DNA from: CAVQEK01 sp964596645
GTDB taxonomy: Bacteria; Bacteroidota; Bacteroidia; Cytophagales; Cyclobacteriaceae
Direction of reading: 5' to 3'
NCBI GenBank assembly: GCA_964596645.1
Contig: CAZQVB010000006.1
Location: 62,001-126,000, forward strand
Length of the DNA stretch: 64,000 bases
This document shows positions 47,840-56,879 of the stretch, piece after piece (positions within the stretch are counted from its first letter, which is position 1; the number at the start of each line of letters is the position of its first letter). The notes under the pieces are model-generated. The model was not told the origin of the DNA and searched no databases. It saw nothing but the letters and a program-made list of their open reading frames with translations. The translations under genes were made by a program, and so were the position numbers.

Positions 47840-49763
47840 ATGGATAAGCTTATTGTAAAAATCAGGATTCTGCCACGGTGGATCATTATCCTTATTGATC
47901 TTATCATACTCTTTTTTTCCGTCCTCCTTGCCTTTCTGCTTCGCTTCAATTTTGACTACAGCAAACTGGATGGTTATCACGTCAACAAAGGTCTTGTCGT
48001 TTTCGTGCTTTTTGGTCTTGCCGCCAGTCTCATGACGCGCAGCTATGCCGGTATAGTGCGCTATACCGGCATGCAGGATGCGGGCCGGTTGTCCATCACC
48101 ATGGCCATTGCATCGCTTTTTACCGTGGTTGCCAACTACATCCACCTGTATTTTTACGATCGCGCCATACTGCCCATTTCTGTCATCACCATTGCCCTGT
48201 TTATCTCGATTTTATTGCTGATGGCCTACCGGCTCTCCGTAAAGCAGGTATTTGCCTATTTCCTCAATCGCGAACGCAAAAAGAAGCATGTGGTGATCTA
48301 CGGTACAGGTCGCCTTGCGCTTATGACGCGTCAGCTTATTGAAAATGATTCAAGTTCGAATTTCAGGGTAGTGGCTTTTGTGGAAGACAATCGTCACAAA
48401 ATAGGCAAGGTGGTCAATGGAATTAAGATTTTTGACGCTCGCCGCGATTTCATGAAGGTGATCAGCAGCTATCACGTCTCTGAGGTCATCATCTCTGACC
48501 GGATGATATCTGTAGACCGCAAAACCGAGCTGGTCGACGACTGCCTGCGTACCCATGTGAAGGTGCGCATGGTGCCCCCGGTAGAGCACTGGGTGAAAGG
48601 AGAATTGAGCCTGAGCCAGATCAAGGATGTGGATATAGAACAACTGCTGGGCCGCGCCTCCATTGAGCTCGATAATTACAATGTGACGAAGGAATTTAAA
48701 GGCAAGCGCATATTGGTGACCGGTGCGGCCGGTTCTATCGGCAGCGAGCTGGTGCGGCAGGTGCTATACTATTGCCCCGATGTGCTGGTGATGTTAGATC
48801 AGGCCGAGTCGGGTTTGTTTGAGATAGAAAATGAAATTCGATTCAAGAAAGGCACGCTTAAAGTAGTGCCTATAGTGGCCGACGTGTCCAACAAGGAGCG
48901 TATGANNNNNNNNNNNNNNNNNNNNNNNNNNNNNNNNNNNNNNNNNNNNNNNNNNNNNNNNNNNNNNNNNNNNNNNNNNNNNNNNNNNNNNNNNNNNNNN
49001 NNNNNNNNNNNNNNNNNNNNNNNNNNNNNNNNNGGTATTGGCTGATCTTTCGGTAAAGATGAAGGTGGAGCGATTTGTCATGATTTCGACGGATAAAGCC
49101 GTAAACCCAACCAACGTGATGGGGGCATCCAAGCGCATCGCGGAGATGTATGTGCAGTCGCTGAACTACTACGTGAAAACCAAGAATCCGGACAGCACGC
49201 GTTTTATCACCACCCGGTTTGGCAATGTGCTGGGTTCCAACGGATCGGTGATTCCGTTGTTCAAGAAGCAAATAGAGCAAGGTGGCCCCGTAACAGTGAC
49301 GCATCCGGAGATCACACGATTTTTTATGACCATACCGGAGGCATGCCAACTGGTATTGGAGGCAGGCGCTATGGGTAAGGGCGGCGAAATATTCGTGTTC
49401 GACATGGGTAAGTCGATGAAGATAGCCGACCTGGCCCGGAAGATGATCATGCTGTCGGGCTTCGAAGTGGGGAAAGACATAGAAATAGTATACACCGGCT
49501 TGCGCAATGGTGAAAAACTATACGAAGAATTGCTGAGTACCCAAGAGAATTCACTGCCTACGTATCATCATAAAATAATGATTGCCAAAACCCGCGATGA
49601 TAAATTCAGCGAGGTGAAAGCCAATGTGGAGACGCTCATTAACTCGGCCAACGATGGCGATGATATGAAATTGGTGGGTATGATGAAGTATATTGTGCCG
49701 GAGTTTGTCAGCAACAGCTCGATATTCGAATCATTGGACGAAAAACGCCTGAAGATCACCTGA
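47840..49763 (+). CDS. Membrane-bound UDP-GlcNAc 4,6-dehydratase, PglF/CapD type, interrupted by an assembly gap
   Basis: Frames 47840-48905 and 49035-49763 are one gene broken by 128 N. The N-terminus has four membrane helices (beginning RWIIILIDLIILFFSVLLAF), then a CoA-binding-like Rossmann domain (HVVIYGTGRLALMTRQL) and a second NAD-binding dehydratase domain (VTGAAGSIGSELVRQ). After the gap come FVMISTDKAVNPTNVMGASK, FGNVLGSNGSV and LRNGEKLYEELL, all typical of PglF/CapD. About 43 residues are missing, and they should include the usual HAAAYKHVP segment. A real gap of 127 bases would keep the frame, one less than the N count. The enzyme makes UDP-2-acetamido-2,6-dideoxy-4-keto-hexose. 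It lies 124 bp after the aminotransferase. Confidence 0.92.
48906..49033. other. Assembly gap (128 N) inside the dehydratase gene
   Basis: The flanking frames are offset by one base, so the true length must be 1 modulo 3. Comparison with the family motif order suggests about 127 bases and 43 codons are missing. Confidence 0.97.
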
Positions 49764-49805
49764 AGAGTACCGGGCCGACGAGCTTTGCGCGAATAGAAAT
49801 GTGTG

Positions 49806-50870
49806 ATGGAGGTATTGTTAGATGTTTTGATCTGGCCATTTTCGTTGGCCTTTATTGTGTGCTTTTGCGCCACACCTTTTGCCATCGATTTTTCTAAAAA
49901 ATACCGAATGGGTGCGTTGGCAAACCACCGCAGTTCGCACATCGACCGCGTGCCCAACGTTGGCGGGGCAGTGGTGGTGTTGGCCTCTACTTTTTCACTC
50001 TTGTTTTTTTCCGATATTTTATATCGGGAAGATGCCCACATTCTATTTTCTGCTTTTGCCGTGCTGCTCATCACCGGCGTGGTGGACGATTTCAGCCCGC
50101 TGCCGGTGGGTATGAAATTTTTGGGGCAGTTTATACCTTCTATTTTCATCGTGTCTTCTTTCGAGCCCAATGCGCTCACGGTGCCTTTCTTTCTATCTGT
50201 AGACCTGCCCTATATCGTGCATTATATATTTTGGGTTCTGTTTTTCGTGGCAGTCACCAATGCTTTCAACCTCATCGATGGCATAGATGGGCTGGCTATT
50301 TTACTGGGCACTGCCGGCTGTTTTATGTTTGCCTTTCTCTTCTATTCCGGGTACGACCCTGCGCTGGTTGTGTTTGCCATGTCGGTGGCAGGCGGCCTGG
50401 GTGGCTTGATGTGGTACAACACACGCAGTAAAAACAAGATCTTTCTCGGCGACACCGGAGCCTTGCTCATCGGCGGAGTATTGAGCTATTTCATCGTCAA
50501 TTATCTGCAACAGATAGCAACAGGTGACATAAGCCGGCATTTTCTCATTGTGCTTGGCGTGGTCTTTTTGCCCTTCGCCGACATGGTACGGGTCACTATA
50601 AAACGATTGCTTAAAGGGCGTTCGCCATTTGCAGCCGATCGCACACACATCCATCACATCTTTATAGATCAATATCGTTTTTCACACCTCAAAACTTCTT
50701 TTGTTCTCTTGCTTATCCACCTGGGCTTTGTTCTGTTGGTGGCCTCGCTGGGTTTCATCAATCAGCATTTCCCCCTGGTAAACCTGCTCGTGTTGTGCGC
50801 GGTATACTATGTGCTAACAGAAAAGGTGCTGATGCGCAAAAAACACCAGCACCCAAAATCTGCCGAATAA
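49806..50870 (+). CDS. MraY/WecA-family undecaprenyl-phosphate sugar-1-phosphate transferase
   Basis: I start at the ATG at 49806 (MEVLLDVLIWPFSLAFIV), one codon after a GTG. The 354-residue protein has ten to eleven membrane helices and the family's cytoplasmic motifs: SHIDRVPNVGG, GVVDDFSPLPVGMKFLGQ with the Asp pair, NAFNLIDGIDGLA, FLGDTGALLIGG, and ADRTHIHHIF, the His-rich loop that separates WecA/TagO-type enzymes from MraY. It probably transfers GlcNAc-1-phosphate or a related amino sugar to undecaprenyl phosphate. A second lipid-carrier transferase in the same cluster as a PglC-like enzyme suggests two glycan starts or a second pathway. Confidence 0.9.
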   Translation: MEVLLDVLIWPFSLAFIVCFCATPFAIDFSKKYRMGALANHRSSHIDRVPNVGGAVVVLASTFSLLFFSDILYREDAHILFSAFAVLLITGVVDDFSPLPVGMKFLGQFIPSIFIVSSFEPNALTVPFFLSVDLPYIVHYIFWVLFFVAVTNAFNLIDGIDGLAILLGTAGCFMFAFLFYSGYDPALVVFAMSVAGGLGGLMWYNTRSKNKIFLGDTGALLIGGVLSYFIVNYLQQIATGDISRHFLIVLGVVFLPFADMVRVTIKRLLKGRSPFAADRTHIHHIFIDQYRFSHLKTSFVLLLIHLGFVLLVASLGFINQHFPLVNLLVLCAVYYVLTEKVLMRKKHQHPKSAE

Positions 50871-50889
50871 TACAAATTGTCTGAAAGGC

Positions 50890-51783
50890 TTACTTAAAAA
50901 GGCCTCTTCGCCGGCCGGGCATGCTTCGCTTGCGTTGCTTGGGTACACGAATTTTTCTGGATGGCCCATAGGCCGGGCTGTTGCCCAAATGAGTGAGGTA
51001 GTATTCAAATTTTACATTAAAAATAAAATACCCATCCCGGTCGTCGGGGTCGCCACGTACCATGGTGCCGCGCTCAGCGTAGCTGGGGTTTACACCGGCT
51101 TCGCCACTTCGGTCAGACAATTGGCGGGCTATATCGCTATCGAAAGAGGCGGGGTCGGGATAGAAACCTGAGCTCACATCATCGAGGTAGTCGGTGCTTA
51201 CGAAACGATAGCCACCATCCAGCGCGAGATTGATAAACGGACTTACCCGAAACTTCACCCCCAGGCCAACAGGGAAAGACAAGGCCACATTGCTGTAGCT
51301 TTCACCTTCCGTTTGCAGCGGACGCAGCTTGTATCGCGTACCATCGAGCTCGGCAGTAGGGTTAAAGTTGACCAGACCTACACCGGCATAAATATAAGGA
51401 TTGGCAAAGGGCCTCAGGTAGAAACGTCTGATTTCCAGCAGGTGAACCTGCATTAATGTGTTGATCTCGAAATTGTGTGATTGGAATGACAGGTTGCGCC
51501 TTTCCTTTACCGGGTCAGATCTGTCGTCGCCTTTCAGCATAAACCAACCCACATTGACGTCGGCACTGAACCAGCGATAAAAATTATACTGCGCCCCTAT
51601 ATTAAAATTGGGCTTGATGTAGCTAAAGTTGTCGCCAGGCGCTTTCAAATCTCCGTAATAGTGCGTGGTGCCTGTTCCTGCCGTGATGAGAACGTTGCGA
51701 TTTTGATTGCCCGCCCGATATCGCTGGCCAAAGGCAGCCGTGGATATAAAAAGAGCGATGATGATGTAAACAGTTGTCTTCAT
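50890..51783 (-). CDS. DUF6089-like outer-membrane beta-barrel protein
   Basis: The 297-residue product has a signal peptide (MKTTVYIIIALFISTAAFGQ) and then barrel-type strands: VLITAGTGTTHYYGDLKAPG, then NIGAQYNFYRWFSADVNVGW, ANPYIYAGVGLVNFNP and NLALDGGYRFVSTDYLDDVS. The Tyr-Tyr-Gly-Asp-Leu turn and the late Thr-Asp-Tyr-Leu-Asp-Asp-Val-Ser motif are typical of the DUF6089 outer-membrane family. The C-terminus is a basic tail (KQRKRSMPGRRRGLFK), which is unusual for a barrel that normally ends in an aromatic residue. The function is unknown. It is convergent with the WecA-like gene, 19 bp apart. Confidence 0.8.
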   Translation of the reverse strand: MKTTVYIIIALFISTAAFGQRYRAGNQNRNVLITAGTGTTHYYGDLKAPGDNFSYIKPNFNIGAQYNFYRWFSADVNVGWFMLKGDDRSDPVKERRNLSFQSHNFEINTLMQVHLLEIRRFYLRPFANPYIYAGVGLVNFNPTAELDGTRYKLRPLQTEGESYSNVALSFPVGLGVKFRVSPFINLALDGGYRFVSTDYLDDVSSGFYPDPASFDSDIARQLSDRSGEAGVNPSYAERGTMVRGDPDDRDGYFIFNVKFEYYLTHLGNSPAYGPSRKIRVPKQRKRSMPGRRRGLFK

Positions 51784-51935
51784 AGGGTCAAGATAACACT
51801 AAGATTCAAAAATATTGTTTTTTGTGAAATCGCTGGCTCAAAAGCCGACAAATCTGCATATATGCCTAATTCTGTCGTACTGTACTCATTGGAGCCGGGC
51901 ACTGTTATCGATCAACATAAGCGGTCAGTGAGGTT

Positions 51936-52988
51936 TTAGCCAATGGCTACACTGGCCTTCTTCTCATTGCTCTCTACGGCCGCCTCTACTATCGCGATCA
52001 CATTGCGTGCTTCCTCGGGCTTCACGGCCAAATCGGTACCCGTGCGTATTGATTGTGCCAGACTGTCGTAAAAAGCATTGTAGTTGCCCGGCAAAGTTTC
52101 CACCCTGCCGGTCATGTGCAAGCCACCGACGGTCGTGTTGAGCTTGCCATAGTGTTTCTCCTCTTCCTTGCCCCATTCAAACCCTGTCGGTAGTTTTCCC
52201 TTTTTCAGTTCATCCTCTTGCGGGTCTATGCCCCATTTCAAAAATGAGCCTTCCGTGCCATGCAGTATGTAGCGCGGCCCTTCCTCGCGCACCAGATAGC
52301 TGGCCTTTAGTGTCACGTGAACATGGGGATAGTGCAGTACCAGGTGGTAAAAATCGGCTGCTTTTCCACCACTTCTCTGAATGCCAATATCAGCCCAAAC
52401 GGATTGCGGCATCCCATCGAAAAGACAATACACCTGATCGATCATGTGGCTGCCCAGGTTGTACAGAATTTCTGCGCCCGGCCCGTGTTGCTCTTTCCAG
52501 GTGTTGGGTTGTATGTAGTTGCGGTAGCGGTCGAAGTGCCCCTCGTACGTCACCAGCCTGCCTAAAAGCTTTTCCTCTACTATTCTCTTCACCGTGAGAT
52601 AGTCGCCATCCCACCGGCGGTTTTGAAAAACCGTGAGCAATACGCCCTGTTTCCGGGCAAGCGCCATCAGTTCATCTGCTTCCGCAGCGTGTATGGTGAA
52701 GGGCTTCTCTACCACCACATGCTTACCGGCAAGTATGGCCTTTTTGGCCATATCGAAGTGTGCGGTGTCCGGCGTGTTTACGATCACCAGTTCCAGGTCT
52801 TGCTGTGCCAGGAGCGATTCGAACGAAGGCAATACCCTAATGCCTGGGTAGCGCTCGGCGGCGCCTTTGTAGCTGCGCTCCACCACACTGTGCAATTCAA
52901 ATGCAGCATTGGCGTGGAGCAGGGGTGCGTGAAACACCAGGCCCGACATGCCGTACGAGGCCAGACCGGTTCTGATGGGCTTTGTCAT
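51936..52988 (-). CDS. Gfo/Idh/MocA-family NAD(P)-dependent oxidoreductase
   Basis: The ATG at 52988 (MTKPIRTGLASYGMSGLVFH) is chosen over an upstream start with non-conserved residues; the product is 350 residues. The N-terminal Rossmann domain has GLASYGMSG in the dinucleotide-binding position and the family's VVEKPFTIHAAEADEL with the catalytic Lys of the EKP motif. The C-terminal alpha-beta domain has NLGSHMIDQVYCLFDGMP with the His-x3-Asp pair. The closest well-known relatives by pattern are YdgJ/IolX-like sugar or inositol dehydrogenases. The substrate is unknown. It stands alone, with 152 bp before the DUF6089 gene and 200 bp after the receptor gene end. Confidence 0.9.
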   Translation of the reverse strand: MTKPIRTGLASYGMSGLVFHAPLLHANAAFELHSVVERSYKGAAERYPGIRVLPSFESLLAQQDLELVIVNTPDTAHFDMAKKAILAGKHVVVEKPFTIHAAEADELMALARKQGVLLTVFQNRRWDGDYLTVKRIVEEKLLGRLVTYEGHFDRYRNYIQPNTWKEQHGPGAEILYNLGSHMIDQVYCLFDGMPQSVWADIGIQRSGGKAADFYHLVLHYPHVHVTLKASYLVREEGPRYILHGTEGSFLKWGIDPQEDELKKGKLPTGFEWGKEEEKHYGKLNTTVGGLHMTGRVETLPGNYNAFYDSLAQSIRTGTDLAVKPEEARNVIAIVEAAVESNEKKASVAIG

Positions 52989-53191
52989 GGAGTACTTGGT
53001 TGGAGTGATTGGCAAAATAAACAGCAAGCAGCAAAAGAACTAAAAATCACGCAAGCCAGACTGGTGAAACGCGCAGAAAAACCCGATCATCAGCAGATTT
53101 CGCTCTAGGCTCGTGCTGCTTTCAACCGGTATACAGAGTTGGCGTGTATGGAGCCAGCGAAGGCTACTGCTACAATTTACCACTGCAGTCG

Positions 53192-55594
53192 CTAATAAAA
53201 TTCCAACGGCACGAGCAGCGATATCATGGCGTTGAATCCTTGTTCGGGCAGATTTAACAGCCTGTACCTGCTCAGGTGGTTCATGTATCTTTCATTGGTG
53301 AGGTTGTCAATATTGAGGCGCCACTGTAGGGCCTGGCCATAAATTTTCATGGTAGCACCGGCTTGCAGAGCCAGCAGCATATAGCCGTCGGTAGCGGCCT
53401 CGTTCAGGTCTACCCGGCGCTGGGCAGAAAATGCATGGCCACTGATGCTGAAGTAGCAATCGCTGAAGGTTTTACTTTCCCAGGCAGGTCTATACTCCAA
53501 GGCGGCAAAAAAGGAAAAGGGAGGTGTGAGCGGCAATGGTCTGTCAAACTCCAGGTTGCGGTTCCAAACATACTCGGCACTTGTCTGCACATTCACTGAG
53601 GGAGAAATGTCGTACTGGCCCTGCCACTCAAAGCCGGTAAAAAAAGCATCGCTTTGCCTGTATTGGTGCAGTTGACCACCGGCGGGGCTCACCGGCTGCA
53701 AGGGGTAGTTTTCAAAAGGAGGCTCTCCCTGCTCCGTGGGCACGAAGTAGGGCATTGGTGTCAGATAGATGAACCGGTGAAAATATCCTGCAAATGTGGT
53801 AATAGAAGCATACAGCTTGTCTTTGCTGTAGGTGAAGTTGAGATCGGCCTGCAGACCACGCTCCGAATCCAAACGGGGATCTCCCAATTCGTAGCGGAAG
53901 GTGCCATGGTGCAGACCGTTGCTCGACAGCTCGATGGCTGTAGGCATACGAAAGCTGGAGCCAAGGTTCAGCTTGGTGTTAAAATAAATATTGGGTGAGT
54001 AGGAGAGGCCAAACGCTGCCGACAGATCGTGGTACTGCCGATTGATGGCCGGATTGTTCGTGATGGAATCACCTTCTTGTGCGGTGATATAATTGGGCCC
54101 GCGTTGTGCTGCTATGTCGCGCCAGCCATAGTCATACCGCGCACCGCCGCTGAGGCTCAGCACATGGCTGGGGGAGTATTCCAGGTAGGTGTATAGTCCG
54201 GCATTGCCCGAAAGGAAATCTGGTAAAAGAAATTCAAAACCACCGTGTTCATTTTGTTGATGCTGCCCCTGAAAGCCGATGGTGGTGACCAGATTGTCGG
54301 CGGCTGCAATGTTATATCGCAGGTTGGCAGAGAGGGTGCTCAGCTGCAGGGCCAGGGCCACATTGCCTTCGGGCGTTGGCTGGTAGCCATGTACATGCGG
54401 TTGCCCTTCTTCACGGCGGTCGTTTTCCTGATAGCCTAAATCTGCCTCCAGCCAGTTTTTGCCCATATTATATACCGTATTGGAGATCACCTTGAGGTGA
54501 GTGGTGCGCTGGCGCGGCAGGTCAATGTTTCTGTTGTCTCCATCCGGCTCCAGTTCGTAGCCTCTGGGTATGCCAATGGCACCGGCAAACAGGCCAGCCT
54601 TCTGATGAAACCGACTGACCGTAATGCTGCTGCGTATATTGCTGGCATCGATGCCGGCAGATAAGGTGAAGTTTCTCTCCCGGCCCGCCGTATTTTTCAA
54701 TCGCTCATCGTAGATGGGCAATACAAAACTATTATAGGAGAAAGAATTGGCAGGTACTCTGTAATCGCCAAAATCCTGTGTCGAAAACCGCCCTCTGAAG
54801 TATACCGCCCCCACCTTATTTTCCAGCATGGTGGAGGTGCCGATCAGGTTGTTATTGCTTTTGTAGGTAGTGTAGACACTGCCGGAAAGATGATCGCGCG
54901 CCGGTATACTGACGGGCAAAATTCTGATAACGCCCCCAAGCCCATCGCTGCCATACAGCAATGAAGAAGGGCCCTTGATCACCTCGATCCGCTCGGGGTC
55001 GTACTGGTCTATCTCCAGACCATGATCGCTTCCCCATTGCTGGCCCTCCTGTTTCACTCCCTTATCCATCACAATCACCCGGTTGAAGCTCAGCCCTCTA
55101 ATGACGGGCTTGGCTATGCCTACACCGGTATTGATGGCGCTGATGCCGGGCAAGCGGGCCATGGCGTTGACAAAAGTGCCCCCGTTTTGCTGGCGTAAGA
55201 ATTCCTGATCAACCGTACTGACAGCAAGCGACTGTTCTATCCGTCCGTTTCTAAAGTGATCGCCAATGACCACCACCTCTTTGAGCTGGCGGTCTGCATA
55301 CTGCATTTTTATGTCGAGGTGCACGTCGGAATGCTCCACCCGTACCACAGTACGCACCGTGTCGAATCCCACATAATAAATTTCCAGCGTGTACTGGCCT
55401 CTTTCCAGGTTTTTTATCTCAAAATCTCCATGATTATCGGTTGTCAATATTATGGAGTTGTTGAAAAGAATGTTGGCCGCCGGTAGCACCACGTTGTCGC
55501 TGGCCACCACATGGCCGTCGATGGTATAGGGCCCGGACTGGGCGAAGGCGGCGAAGTGCAGCAGCAAAAGGATGGAAAACAAAAACAACTTCAT
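53192..55594 (-). CDS. TonB-dependent outer-membrane receptor
   Basis: I start at the ATG at 55594 (MKLFLFSILLLLHFAAFAQ), giving 800 residues. The alternative start at 55624 would lie inside the promoter. After the signal peptide comes a carboxypeptidase-regulatory-like domain (residues 20-100), then the plug (FVNAMARLPGISAINTGVG, RGLSFNRVIVMDKGVKQ, DPERIEVIKGPSSLLYGSDG) and a 22-strand-type barrel ending in Phe-Tyr. His-containing extracellular-looking loops (GQPHVHGYQP, QQNEHGGFEF, NGLHHGTFRY) hint at a metal ligand, as in ZnuD-like receptors, but this is inference. The receptor takes up its ligand with TonB-ExbBD energy. No SusD partner is adjacent, which argues against a glycan. A perfect palindrome covers its -7 element. 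Confidence 0.92.
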   Translation of the reverse strand: MKLFLFSILLLLHFAAFAQSGPYTIDGHVVASDNVVLPAANILFNNSIILTTDNHGDFEIKNLERGQYTLEIYYVGFDTVRTVVRVEHSDVHLDIKMQYADRQLKEVVVIGDHFRNGRIEQSLAVSTVDQEFLRQQNGGTFVNAMARLPGISAINTGVGIAKPVIRGLSFNRVIVMDKGVKQEGQQWGSDHGLEIDQYDPERIEVIKGPSSLLYGSDGLGGVIRILPVSIPARDHLSGSVYTTYKSNNNLIGTSTMLENKVGAVYFRGRFSTQDFGDYRVPANSFSYNSFVLPIYDERLKNTAGRERNFTLSAGIDASNIRSSITVSRFHQKAGLFAGAIGIPRGYELEPDGDNRNIDLPRQRTTHLKVISNTVYNMGKNWLEADLGYQENDRREEGQPHVHGYQPTPEGNVALALQLSTLSANLRYNIAAADNLVTTIGFQGQHQQNEHGGFEFLLPDFLSGNAGLYTYLEYSPSHVLSLSGGARYDYGWRDIAAQRGPNYITAQEGDSITNNPAINRQYHDLSAAFGLSYSPNIYFNTKLNLGSSFRMPTAIELSSNGLHHGTFRYELGDPRLDSERGLQADLNFTYSKDKLYASITTFAGYFHRFIYLTPMPYFVPTEQGEPPFENYPLQPVSPAGGQLHQYRQSDAFFTGFEWQGQYDISPSVNVQTSAEYVWNRNLEFDRPLPLTPPFSFFAALEYRPAWESKTFSDCYFSISGHAFSAQRRVDLNEAATDGYMLLALQAGATMKIYGQALQWRLNIDNLTNERYMNHLSRYRLLNLPEQGFNAMISLLVPLEFY

Positions 55595-55596
55595 TC

Positions 55597-55619
55597 TTTT
55601 TGCAATATCGTTGCAAAAA
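55597..55619. promoter_or_regulatory. Perfect inverted-repeat operator overlapping the receptor promoter
   Basis: TTTTTGCAA (55597-55605) and TTGCAAAAA (55611-55619) are perfect inverse complements separated by TATCG. The right half overlaps the -7 element and the spacer covers the expected transcription start, the usual position for repressor binding. The regulator is not encoded nearby. Confidence 0.65.
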
Positions 55620-55641
55620 TACAACTCTGAAAAAGCTGCAA
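55614..55641 (-). promoter_or_regulatory. Promoter of the TonB-dependent receptor gene
   Basis: On the minus strand TTG (55641 to 55639) is followed after 17 bp by TATTTTTG (55621 to 55614), an exact match to TTG/TAnnTTTG. Transcription would start near 55607, leaving a leader of about 13 bases. Confidence 0.65.
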
Positions 55642-55728
55642 CCTATGTGCGTAAAAGTATTTTTTTGTTTTCGACGGTCACAGGAATATTTGGCTATTTT
55701 CGCGCTTTTCAAACCAAAAGGATAGACT

Positions 55729-56109
55729 ATGAAAACTATACCAACAGGCCATACCTGCGAATACGCTGAAAATGTGACTCAAGACAAGCTGGCCTCTTCT
55801 GTTGGCTCGGGCCTGCTCCAAGTGTACAGCACGCCATCTATGATCGCCCTGATGGAGCGCACGGCCAGCACTGCTCTGCAGCCATTCCTCGACGAGGGTG
55901 AGAACTCGGTGGGCACAGAAGTGAATATTCGACATCTGAAAGCGACACCCGAAGGCATGCAGGTAAGGTGTGTGGCAGAGGTAAAAGAAGTAGAAGGGCG
56001 CAAGGTGGTGTTTTCCCTGGAGGCTTCTGACGAGAAGGGCATTATAGGCTCGGGAGTGCATACGCGATTTGTCATAGATACCGAGCGTTTTCTGGCCAAA
56101 TTGAAATAG
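55729..56109 (+). CDS. Hotdog-fold thioesterase, FlK-like
   Basis: The 126-residue protein is a single hotdog domain of the kind first described for fluoroacetyl-CoA thioesterase FlK. Thr35, Glu43 and His69 lie at exactly the spacing of the FlK triad Thr42, Glu50, His76, each shifted by seven residues (YSTPSMIALME, then VGTEVNIRHL). The later strand GSGVHTRFVID is also typical. FlK-like proteins without the fluoroacetate context are common and their acyl-CoA substrates are mostly unknown, so no specificity is claimed. It is divergent from the receptor gene and followed by cysH after 112 bp. Confidence 0.85.
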   Translation: MKTIPTGHTCEYAENVTQDKLASSVGSGLLQVYSTPSMIALMERTASTALQPFLDEGENSVGTEVNIRHLKATPEGMQVRCVAEVKEVEGRKVVFSLEASDEKGIIGSGVHTRFVIDTERFLAKLK

Positions 56110-56221
56110 AATATCGCCTGTTATATGAAGTGGATGTCGGGGCTGGTACACGGTTGCCATCGAGCAATGCCATCAGCAAAGCATATTTGTATATATTTGC
56201 CCGCTTCAAAATGCAACATCT

Positions 56222-56878
56222 GTGGAATTTACCGACATCAAGAAAAAAATAGAACAATATAAATGGGAGGGCAAACGCTTGTTCGTGAGCTCTTCCTTTC
56301 AAACACACAGCATACCGCTTCTGCACATACTGAGCAGGATAGATCGCTCCATTCCCATCATCTTTTTAAACACCGGATATCACTTTCCAGAGACCATGGA
56401 ATTTCGCGATACAATATGTGAAATGCTGGGCATGCGATACATAGACCTAAAACCCGACACACCCAAGGTGCGCCAAATGGGTTATGATGGCAAGCTGCTT
56501 TTTACCTCCGACCCCGACTACTGCTGCTATCTGAACAAGACACAGCCCATGGAGCGAATACTACAAACGTACGATGTGTGGATCAACGGGGTGCGGGCAG
56601 AGCAGAGTGCCGTGCGCCAGGCGATGAAGGTAGAGCAGCCGGCGCCGCATGGCGTCATTCGTTTTCATCCGGTGCTGGACTGGTCGGCCCGCGATGTATT
56701 TCAGTATAGAAAAAAGTACAATCTGCCCGAGCACCCGCTGGAGGCAAAGGGCTATTTCAGCGTAGGGTGCGAGCCTTGCACGCGCAAGCTCGATCTCGAA
56801 ATGCAGGAGCGGGAAGCGCGCTGGTTTGGTATGAAAAAAACAGAGTGCGGGCTGCATACAGATTTGGTGAGTAAATGA
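56222..56878 (+). CDS. cysH: Adenylyl-sulfate (APS) reductase, iron-sulfur type
   Basis: The start is a GTG at 56222; no in-frame ATG lies close upstream. The 218-residue protein shows the PAPS/APS reductase fold: FLNTGYHFPETMEFRD, the Cys101-Cys102 pair, Cys183-x-x-Cys186 (GCEPCTR) and the catalytic ECGLH with Cys209. The four Cys besides Cys209 are the ligands of the [4Fe-4S] cluster found in APS reductases and absent from classical PAPS reductases, so the likely reaction is APS plus thioredoxin to sulfite and AMP. The phosphate-binding loop reads SSSFQTHSIPLL, a departure from the more usual SFGAED pattern. The downstream epimerase starts 1 bp after its stop. No cysDN or sulfite reductase gene is in the window. 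Confidence 0.87.
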   Translation: MEFTDIKKKIEQYKWEGKRLFVSSSFQTHSIPLLHILSRIDRSIPIIFLNTGYHFPETMEFRDTICEMLGMRYIDLKPDTPKVRQMGYDGKLLFTSDPDYCCYLNKTQPMERILQTYDVWINGVRAEQSAVRQAMKVEQPAPHGVIRFHPVLDWSARDVFQYRKKYNLPEHPLEAKGYFSVGCEPCTRKLDLEMQEREARWFGMKKTECGLHTDLVSK

Positions 56879-56879
56879 T

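Noticed and set aside
49035..49763. Separate short epimerase gene after the 128-N gap
   Set aside because: It lacks the NAD-binding N-terminus, which is present before the gap in the order expected for a PglF/CapD enzyme.
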